Assembly (NCBI GenBank): GCA_035380045.1
Contig: DAOSWM010000003.1
Span: 1 to 64,000 of the forward strand
Direction of reading: 5' to 3'
DNA from: DAOSWM01 sp035380045
GTDB lineage: Bacteria; Bacteroidota; Bacteroidia; Bacteroidales; Tenuifilaceae
Length of the DNA: 64,000 bases
Notes under the pieces: model-generated
The model's input: only the letters and a program-made list of their open reading frames with translations
The model's database searches: none
What the model was told of the DNA's origin: nothing
In this document: positions 58,135-64,000 of the stretch, one piece after another
Layout of the letters: every line of letters starts with the position of its first letter
Numbering within the stretch: position 1 is the stretch's first letter
Program-made: the position numbers and the translations under genes

Positions 58135-59355
58135 CTAAAGCACGCCTTCATCGTAAGCTCTTTCACCATGGATTGAGAAGTCGAGGCCTTCGTTCTCCTC
58201 TGCTTCAGAAACCCTTACCCTTGTTACAAGGTTGATTAGATAGAGCATTAAGTAAGTAAATAGGAATGCGTATAAAGCGGTTCCAACAACAGAAATAACT
58301 TCCTTGAAGAAAAAAGAGTAGTTGCCAAATACCAAACCATCGGTACCTGCAGGATTAACACTTTTAGCAGCAAATACTCCTAAAAGAATTGTACCTAAAA
58401 CTCCTCCCATTCCGTGAACACCCCAAACATCTAGCGCATCATCCCATTTCAACCTGTTTTTCAGTTGAACCGAGTAATAGCAAACTAATCCTGCTCCAAT
58501 TCCAATAATTGGTGCGGCCCAAACCGGAACAAATCCGGCACATGGTGTTATTGTTGCCAAACCGGCAATTGAACCCGTTAACAATCCTACTAACTTTGGC
58601 TTGCGTGCGTGCATCCATTCAATTACAACCCAGGTAATTGTTGCAAACGATGCTGCAATATCGGTATTTATAAAGGCAAGCGTTGTAACCGAATCAACAG
58701 CAACCTCGCTACCAGCATTGAAACCATACCAACCGAACCAGAGTAAACCGCTACCAATTGCAACCAATGGAATGCTGTTTGGCGTTGAGTTTTTGTCGGT
58801 TCGAGGGCCAACGAAGAAAACAGAAGCCAACGCTGCAAAACCTGCTGTTGCGTGTACAACAATTCCTCCGGCAAAATCGAGAACTCCCCACTCGGCAAGA
58901 ATTCCACCACCCCAAATCATGTGTACAAATGGATAGTATACAAGGATTTGCCAAAAGGTTAAGAAAATTAAGTACGATTTAAAGGTTACCCTGTTTACAA
59001 ATGCTCCGGTGATAAGGGCTGGAGTAATAATTGCAAACATCATTTGGTAAGCAATGAAAAGATACTCGGGAATTTTTCCGTTTCCTGACCAAAGCATATC
59101 GGGAGTTATTCCCATCAGGAATGCTTTGTCGAAGTTGCCAATAATTCCACCTTCGCCACCGCTGAAGCAAAGTGAGTAACCAAACATAATCCAGAGAACG
59201 GTTGTCCATCCAAGGGACACAAAGCTCTGAATCATAATTCCAAGAATGTTACGTTTTGATGCTAATCCTCCGTAAAAGAAAGCCAAACCTGGAGTCATCA
59301 GCATCACGAGGCTTGTTGCTAAAAGCATAAAGCCGGTTGATCCTGTTTCTAACAT
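58135..59355 (-). CDS. amt: Ammonium transporter
   Basis: A 406-residue Amt/Rh-family channel with eleven predicted membrane helices. Family marks are the start FMLLATSLVMLMTPGLAFFY, FAGGIVVHATAGFAALA with the first pore histidine, and DVWGVHGMGGVLGTILLG with the second. It conducts ammonia/ammonium across the inner membrane. A glnK gene, its usual partner, is not next to it. It follows the outer-membrane protein gene by 49 bases, with which it is probably co-transcribed. Confidence 0.97.
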   Translation of the reverse strand: MLETGSTGFMLLATSLVMLMTPGLAFFYGGLASKRNILGIMIQSFVSLGWTTVLWIMFGYSLCFSGGEGGIIGNFDKAFLMGITPDMLWSGNGKIPEYLFIAYQMMFAIITPALITGAFVNRVTFKSYLIFLTFWQILVYYPFVHMIWGGGILAEWGVLDFAGGIVVHATAGFAALASVFFVGPRTDKNSTPNSIPLVAIGSGLLWFGWYGFNAGSEVAVDSVTTLAFINTDIAASFATITWVVIEWMHARKPKLVGLLTGSIAGLATITPCAGFVPVWAAPIIGIGAGLVCYYSVQLKNRLKWDDALDVWGVHGMGGVLGTILLGVFAAKSVNPAGTDGLVFGNYSFFFKEVISVVGTALYAFLFTYLMLYLINLVTRVRVSEAEENEGLDFSIHGERAYDEGVL

Positions 59356-59404
59356 AGTTTATAATTTTTGGGTTAATACTGAGGTAAATCGATAAATAAA
59401 ATCC

Positions 59405-60196
59405 TTATAATGAAATTCCTAAAACAAAAAATATTCTTTCTGCATCGGGGTTAAATATTAATGAGGTTGAAATTGGTAATGAGAATTTTTCGGTTACATC
59501 AATGGATTTTGATGCTGTTATTCCAAGATTTATCAAACCCATAGATTCATTTCCGTAGAATCCAATTTCGCCCTTATCCTCATCGGGATTGTCGAGCGCT
59601 GCTCCAATAAAGTAGTTTACATCAACACCTTTCACTGAATGCGCGTATCCCAGCTCAACGTATTTTGACATGAAAATGTCACCGGCTGAACCATCGTCGT
59701 TAATTTTGCGGGCATCGGCTCCGTAGAAATTCATCGCAAAAACCAACGAAATTGGGAATTGCTCTGGTCCACTATATCCCAAAGTAGCCTCGTAAAGATG
59801 TCCTGTTGAGTTTTTTCCGTAATCAAAGTATTTTGGACTTGTTCCATTATCGTCAGGAAAGAAGTAGTCGGTTAGGGTAACCGAAAACATTTCTGAGTAT
59901 GAGTAGGTCAGGAATAAATCTGCCTCCTGAAAAGTTTGGGTTCCTCCAACGGAGTAAGCACCCCACGCGCCTACGCTGAGCGAATGTTTTTCGTTTCCGA
60001 ACGAAAGGTCAAGTGCGGGCTGAATGCTGGGAGCATTTCCTCCAAGGTTCAATCCTCTCCAAACATAGCGGTTTGTGATATCAACCCCTAAAGAAAATGG
60101 TGATTCTTCTGTTTGTGTGGTTCCCTGCTCGGGTTCCTGAGCAAAAACGGTAAGGGCAATACATAGAACAAAAAATAGGAAAAGATACTTTCTCAT
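59405..60196 (-). CDS. Outer-membrane beta-barrel protein (TorF-like)
   Basis: A 263-residue protein with a signal peptide (residues 1-19, ending TVFAQ), then FSLGVDITNRYVWRGLNLGG and alternating strands to the terminal strand IFFVLGISL. The N-x-Y-V-W-R-G-x-x-x-x-G start is what the TorF/Gcw-chp group shows, and such genes are often found beside amt and glnK. A role in taking up nitrogen compounds across the outer membrane is inferred from this linkage. It has a good promoter and a leader hairpin directly before its ATG. Confidence 0.82.
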   Translation of the reverse strand: MRKYLFLFFVLCIALTVFAQEPEQGTTQTEESPFSLGVDITNRYVWRGLNLGGNAPSIQPALDLSFGNEKHSLSVGAWGAYSVGGTQTFQEADLFLTYSYSEMFSVTLTDYFFPDDNGTSPKYFDYGKNSTGHLYEATLGYSGPEQFPISLVFAMNFYGADARKINDDGSAGDIFMSKYVELGYAHSVKGVDVNYFIGAALDNPDEDKGEIGFYGNESMGLINLGITASKSIDVTEKFSLPISTSLIFNPDAERIFFVLGISL

Positions 60197-60223
60197 AGCA
60201 TGTACGTTTAGGTTTTACATGCT
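60197..60223. promoter_or_regulatory. Leader hairpin or operator before the TorF-like gene
   Basis: AGCATGTA (60197-60204) and TACATGCT (60216-60223) form an eight-base inverted repeat with an 11-base spacer. It starts one base before the ATG (60196) and ends one base before the -7 element, so it could be an RNA hairpin masking the start or a protein site. Confidence 0.45.
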
Positions 60224-60224
60224 C

Positions 60225-60255
60225 CAAAAGTACCCCGTGGTTACTGGGATTTCAA
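60225..60255 (-). promoter_or_regulatory. Bacteroidota promoter of the TorF-amt unit
   Basis: On the minus strand TTG (60255-60253), 20 bases, then TACTTTTG (60232-60225), matching the TTG/TAnnTTTG pattern. The leader would be about 20 bases. Confidence 0.6.
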
Positions 60256-60306
60256 TAAAGGTTTCACTAAATTATGCCTACGTGATTTTCGTAGATTTGA
60301 AGTTTT

Positions 60307-60963
60307 TTATGGATCGACAATTTTATTGCGAATGGCAAATTTTACTAGTTCAACCGTACTTTTAAAGTTGAATTTCTGCATCATGTTGCTTTTGTGGGTT
60401 TCTACGGTTCTGATGCTTATGCACAGCCTGTTGGCAATATCCTGATTTGAGAGTCCCTCAACGTATAACCGTAAAATTTCTTGCTCTCTGGCTGTTAGCA
60501 AAGGAAGCGGTTTTACCTCAGTATCGTGCTGGTTTTTTGCAGAATTCAGGTAGCTGTTGAAAATTGTTTGCGAGATGGATGGACTGAAATATTGTTGCCC
60601 GCTGGCAACTGAAATAATTGCAGAAACCAGATCGCTCTTAGTAGTTTCCTCCTTCGAAAGATATCCCATTGCTCCGGCGCTCACAGCGTTATGAATGTAA
60701 TCGGGAGTAATGTACATTGAAAGGATAATCACTTTAACTTCTGGAAATTGTTGAGAAATTTTTCGGGTTAGCTCAATGCCCGTCATGCAAGGCATGGAAA
60801 TGTCGGTAATTAATACATCCACCGCATTCTTTTCGATGAAATCGAGAACTTCGGCGCCGCTTCTTACCGTTCCAACAACTGAAATGCGGGAATCGCTCTC
60901 GAGCATTCCTTTTATACCATCGAGAACAATTTTATGGTCGTCAACAAGTAGTACTCTTATCAT
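60307..60963 (-). CDS. NarL/FixJ-type response regulator
   Basis: A 218-residue two-component regulator. The receiver has Asp8/Asp9, phospho-acceptor Asp54 (LITDISMP) and the lysine in GYLSKEE. The C-terminal LuxR-type helix-turn-helix runs LTAREQEILRLYVEGLSNQD and IANRLCISIRTVETHKSNMM. Its ATG overlaps the stop of the kinase gene by four bases, so the two form one translated unit. It may act on the neighbouring TorF-amt promoter; that is a guess from position. Confidence 0.95.
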   Translation of the reverse strand: MIRVLLVDDHKIVLDGIKGMLESDSRISVVGTVRSGAEVLDFIEKNAVDVLITDISMPCMTGIELTRKISQQFPEVKVIILSMYITPDYIHNAVSAGAMGYLSKEETTKSDLVSAIISVASGQQYFSPSISQTIFNSYLNSAKNQHDTEVKPLPLLTAREQEILRLYVEGLSNQDIANRLCISIRTVETHKSNMMQKFNFKSTVELVKFAIRNKIVDP

Positions 60964-63056
60964 TCCTCAACTTTTTGCGGGATCACAACTCGTAGCGTTG
61001 TTCCCGTTCCTTTCTCCGATTCAATAATACATTTTCCGCCTAGAAGTTCCGCGCGCTCTCTCATGTTGTAAATTCCAAAACCGCTGGAGCGACTTGTGGA
61101 TTCGGGCGAAAATCCAACGCCATCATCCTCAACCATCAGCATAATTCTATCGTTCCCAACAACCAGTTGAACATTTACCTGCTGCGCCTTTGAGTGCTTT
61201 ACAGAATTGGTGAGCGCTTCCTGAGTTATTCGGTAAAGATAAACAGAAGTTCGCTCGTTGATAGAAACCATTTCGCCAAGGCACGAAAATTTCACCTGAA
61301 TTCCCGATGTTCTTGTAACCTCCGAGCAAAGATTGTTCAATGCATCGTTGATGCAAAGATCGCCAAGTGCCGGAGGGCGAAGATTCCCAGAAATTTGCCG
61401 AACCTCGGCAATCAGCTCTGCAAACTGCTTTTTTACGCTTTCGATGGTTTCGCCAACCGATTGGTTATTCTTCTCGTCGGCGGCTTCGAGCTGCAACTTT
61501 GTTGCAACAAGCTTTTGTCCTAACCCATCATGAAGTTCGCGCGAAATTCTTTTCCGCTCAAGTTCTTGTCCATCTATAATTGCGATGGTGCGCTTTCTTT
61601 GCTCGTTCTCCAAGGCTCTGGCAGCCTGCTTTCGAATGGAAATATCTCGCAGGATAAGAACCTCCATAGTTCTTCCTGAAAAATCGGTTGTAAATGCAGC
61701 AACCTCAATATCCAGCGTTTTATTTCCCTTTGTATCGATTGTAGTCTCAAGCGTTTCACCAACTTTTGGAACTTCCCTTATTAAGTCCTGAACCGGAATT
61801 TGTGTTATCTCCTCAAATGTTTTGTTTGTTAATTTCAGTGCGGCACTGTTGGCCAAATTTATTTTCCCCTTCTCGTGAATAATAATTCCTTCGGTTGTTG
61901 CATTGTAGAAAAGGTTGAGTCGTTCCTCGCGCTCGTACAAACCTTGTGTAATGCTTTTTATTTGGCTTGCCATTTGGTTAAACGAAGCACCCAGCGAGCC
62001 AATTTCATCACTCGCGGTGATGGGAACGCTAACATCAAAATTTCCTTCTCCAACCTTTTCGGTTGCTCGCTTTAGGTTCAGAATTGGCGTTGAAATGGTT
62101 CTGGAAATTATAATTGAAATTGTAAGAACGAAAAATGAGATAACCAGAAGTAAAAAGATTATATCATTCTTGAGCGCATTAACCGGTTTCATCGCTTCCA
62201 GAAAATCAATTTCCGAAAGAACCGCCCAGTGAAGCCCCGACACACGTAAGGGTTCAAATGAGCTGAGAACCTTTATTCCCCTGTAATCGTTAATTACCTC
62301 GGTTCCGGTAATTCCGCTCAGCGCCTTTTGAACTCCAATTGTATTTGCCTTAACGCGCAGAATTGCATTCTCAACGAATCGAGAATTTGTTCGGAGCAAC
62401 GAATCGCTACCCACAATGTAGGCTTCGCCAGAATTTCCGAATCCGGTTTCAATTTCGTACTTTATTCCCAGCTGGGAGATGGAATCGGCATCGATTTGAA
62501 AAAGAATGGTGTACCTGCCTTGCTGCAAATCGTTTTTTAATGATGAAAGGATAAAGAGTGCTGGCCTTACCCCATTTTTTCCCGGAAGAACAACATCGTT
62601 AACAATTGGATTTTCTGACAGATTGCGCTCTTGAGTTACTTCTTCTGAAAGGTTTAAAATTGTTGTTTCAGAATATTTTACATCAACTTCTTCATCGGCA
62701 GAAAAAACCGTTTTACTCTGTGAATCTACCAGATACATGTTTACAAATCCGTACCTGTGAAATCCGGTTTTTTGCATTTTTTGTGATAGTTCAACCGATG
62801 AAATTGGCTCCCTGCTCGAATCGAACAAAAGATGAAATGTGGTAGACAGCGATGTAGCATTTTTCAACTTTTCGGTGAAGTACTGCTCAACCTGACTTTT
62901 CTTGAAAACCCTAACAGAGGTTAACTGATCAATGGTTCGTTTTAGCATTGCCTCACGGGTATAGCGAAAGTAGTATATCCCCAAAATAGTAATTGAGGAA
63001 ATACTTACCAGAAGCGTAAGCGCAACAATTTTTGCTGTAATTGAGAGATTTCGCAT
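60960..63056 (-). CDS. HisKA_3 sensor kinase with extracytoplasmic Cache domain, HAMP and PAS
   Basis: A 698-residue sensor. Membrane helix at about 8-29, a periplasmic double-Cache-type domain to about 290, second helix at about 298-320 (IIFLLLVISFFVLTISIIIS), HAMP (TPILNLKRATEKVGEGNFDV), a PAS domain at about 385-490, then HisKA_3 with the histidine in ERKRISRELHDGLGQ. HATPase_c follows (EALTNSVKHSKA; DDGVGFSPE; GFGIYNMRERAELLGG). This is the NarX-like family that phosphorylates NarL-type regulators, here the overlapping gene. The ligand is unknown, though Cache domains often bind amino acids or other small metabolites. Confidence 0.94.
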   Translation of the reverse strand: MRNLSITAKIVALTLLVSISSITILGIYYFRYTREAMLKRTIDQLTSVRVFKKSQVEQYFTEKLKNATSLSTTFHLLFDSSREPISSVELSQKMQKTGFHRYGFVNMYLVDSQSKTVFSADEEVDVKYSETTILNLSEEVTQERNLSENPIVNDVVLPGKNGVRPALFILSSLKNDLQQGRYTILFQIDADSISQLGIKYEIETGFGNSGEAYIVGSDSLLRTNSRFVENAILRVKANTIGVQKALSGITGTEVINDYRGIKVLSSFEPLRVSGLHWAVLSEIDFLEAMKPVNALKNDIIFLLLVISFFVLTISIIISRTISTPILNLKRATEKVGEGNFDVSVPITASDEIGSLGASFNQMASQIKSITQGLYEREERLNLFYNATTEGIIIHEKGKINLANSAALKLTNKTFEEITQIPVQDLIREVPKVGETLETTIDTKGNKTLDIEVAAFTTDFSGRTMEVLILRDISIRKQAARALENEQRKRTIAIIDGQELERKRISRELHDGLGQKLVATKLQLEAADEKNNQSVGETIESVKKQFAELIAEVRQISGNLRPPALGDLCINDALNNLCSEVTRTSGIQVKFSCLGEMVSINERTSVYLYRITQEALTNSVKHSKAQQVNVQLVVGNDRIMLMVEDDGVGFSPESTSRSSGFGIYNMRERAELLGGKCIIESEKGTGTTLRVVIPQKVEE

Positions 63057-63120
63057 GGCTGAACTGTGGTAAAAGTAAAAAATCTGTGTACTTTCTCCAA
63101 CAGCCAGCAGAATCTATTTT

Positions 63121-64000
63121 CTACTCCCTAAAAAAATACAGCTCCGCCAAATTTCGAACCGAAAAATCGGCGTAGAATGCCATTGGACTGTAAAGCCTGT
63201 AATGCCCGCTTTTCTGCGAATTATCTGGAATGGAAAGGATTGGCTCAACCTGGTCGATGCGGTTGAAAAGTTCGCCCATGCTAAAAATTGCACGGTAGCC
63301 GTCAACCCCAACAACGCAAACTGTTCCGTTACGAAACCAACTTGCTGCATCGGCAGCAAAATATTCCATAACCTCACCACGGAGCGGAAAACCACGGAAG
63401 GTTGGCGTATCGTGATATCCCATGCCCAAACCAAAAAAAACAGATTTGTATACAATATCGCTCGGCGATTGCTCCCTAGCCTCAATTGTTTTTAGCAAAA
63501 TATTATCAACCACAATATTTACGCTGGGACTGTACGGATTTTCTGGTTTTCGGTGAATTGGGTAAACTTTCCTGTCGAACGATTTAATTGTAATTCGAGT
63601 TGGATTTTCCAGCTCACGGTAGGAAAACATATCGGTGGCTGCAACCACTTTCCATGTTTTGCCGGTTGGATACTCAACTTCAATTTTATACGGCTTTACC
63701 TGCGCCACCTCAGTGGCAATTATTACCTGATGTGCAATGGGATTAAAGAAAATTTCGTTCCACGAGAAGGTTACGTTTTCGCCTTTATCGTTCTCGATAA
63801 CTATGTACAAATCGGTTGCCGGACGGAACTCTTCCAGATTCTTTTTCTCAACAATAAACGGATTCAGCAAATCGAAAAGCGAGTAGCCCCTGTACCTGTA
63901 TGCTCCCACAAAGTCAACCTTGCCGGAATCGCCCATGGTTGCTTGCTTGTAGAAAACTTCGCGCTTGTATAATTTGCGGAGTTTTACGTTTCCCGGATTC
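63121..64000 (-). CDS. Sulfite-oxidase-like molybdopterin-fold protein, partial
   Basis: The frame runs open to the window edge, so the N-terminus is missing; at least 293 residues are visible. An ATG at 63936 exists, but the upstream codons also read as protein (NVKLRKLYKREVFYKQA). Two similar segments stand out: GAYRYRGYSLFDLLNPFIVE with DLYIVIENDKGENVTFSWNE, and FRGFPLRGEVMEYFAADA with VCVVGVDGYRAIFSMGELFN. Each looks like the F-x-G-x-x-L ... D-G-Y-x-x-x-x-S-x-x-E-L pattern of the molybdopterin-binding fold of sulfite oxidase-like proteins. The cofactor cysteine is not seen, so cofactor binding is doubtful. The stop is 64 bases before the kinase start. Confidence 0.6.
   Translation of the reverse strand, partial: NPGNVKLRKLYKREVFYKQATMGDSGKVDFVGAYRYRGYSLFDLLNPFIVEKKNLEEFRPATDLYIVIENDKGENVTFSWNEIFFNPIAHQVIIATEVAQVKPYKIEVEYPTGKTWKVVAATDMFSYRELENPTRITIKSFDRKVYPIHRKPENPYSPSVNIVVDNILLKTIEAREQSPSDIVYKSVFFGLGMGYHDTPTFRGFPLRGEVMEYFAADAASWFRNGTVCVVGVDGYRAIFSMGELFNRIDQVEPILSIPDNSQKSGHYRLYSPMAFYADFSVRNLAELYFFRE

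Noticed and set aside
1..64000. tRNA, rRNA, phage or transposase genes
   Set aside because: I looked through the intergenic regions and found none that I can support; a tRNAscan or profile search could still find something I missed.

Overview
The window looks like a draft-genome segment from a Bacteroidota bacterium, most likely class Bacteroidia and Bacteroidales-like. The support is of several kinds. Bacteroidota-specific families are present (PorX, PorW/SprE, GldA, DUF4834, a zinc-less TraR/DksA protein, the long IleRS, a two-cysteine TonB-like protein). Many genes are preceded by the Bacteroidota -7 promoter element TAnnTTTG, sometimes with TTTG or TTG 19-21 bases upstream. Shine-Dalgarno sequences are absent. 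The intergenic repeats are of kinds I associate with this phylum. Two runs of exactly 100 N (31487-31586 and 57663-57762) are scaffold gaps.

Layout. 1-8.6 kb: a cut GNAT gene between inverted heptamer repeats, secreted proteins, an M48 lipoprotein protease, YraN and MmcQ, and a three-gene run ending in the ABC ATPase GldA. 8.7-15.8 kb: a Wzi-like outer-membrane protein with a large hybrid kinase, a MITE-like element, a coiled-coil lipoprotein, and a second hybrid kinase divergent from a TonB-like gene. 16.7-26.3 kb: a tight operon porW-porX-tsaE-ald (type IX secretion component, its regulator, tRNA modification, alanine dehydrogenase), with a 1150-residue outer-membrane protein gene just upstream. 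26.5-31.3 kb: a nested palindromic repeat, a small membrane protein, a SAM-II-like riboswitch and metK, a small lipoprotein, a solitary C5-cytosine methyltransferase and a secreted propeller-like protein. 31.4-39.7 kb: a heptamer array running into the Na/Pi cotransporter gene, then VanZ, and the run ileS-traR-lspA-ispD.

39.7-46.2 kb: an XRE regulator divergent from an apparent three-gene operon that begins with a PAS/GAF sensor lacking any output domain. 46.2-55.0 kb: a long minus-strand run of asnS, rpoN, a PAP2-like membrane protein, a lipocalin, an amidohydrolase, a radical SAM protein and two sugar-polymer genes. 55.1-58.1 kb: two poorly known secreted proteins and a PEGA/caspase-like gene whose catalytic core falls in an assembly gap. 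58.1-64.0 kb: an outer-membrane protein with an ammonium transporter, a NarL-type response regulator with its Cache/HAMP/PAS kinase, and a protein cut by the window edge.

Most genes are chromosomal housekeeping or envelope functions. There is no phage, transposase gene, CRISPR array, rRNA or tRNA that I can see. The parts most worth a second look are the porW-porX linkage, the metK riboswitch, the heptamer and palindromic repeats, and the output-less PAS/GAF operon.
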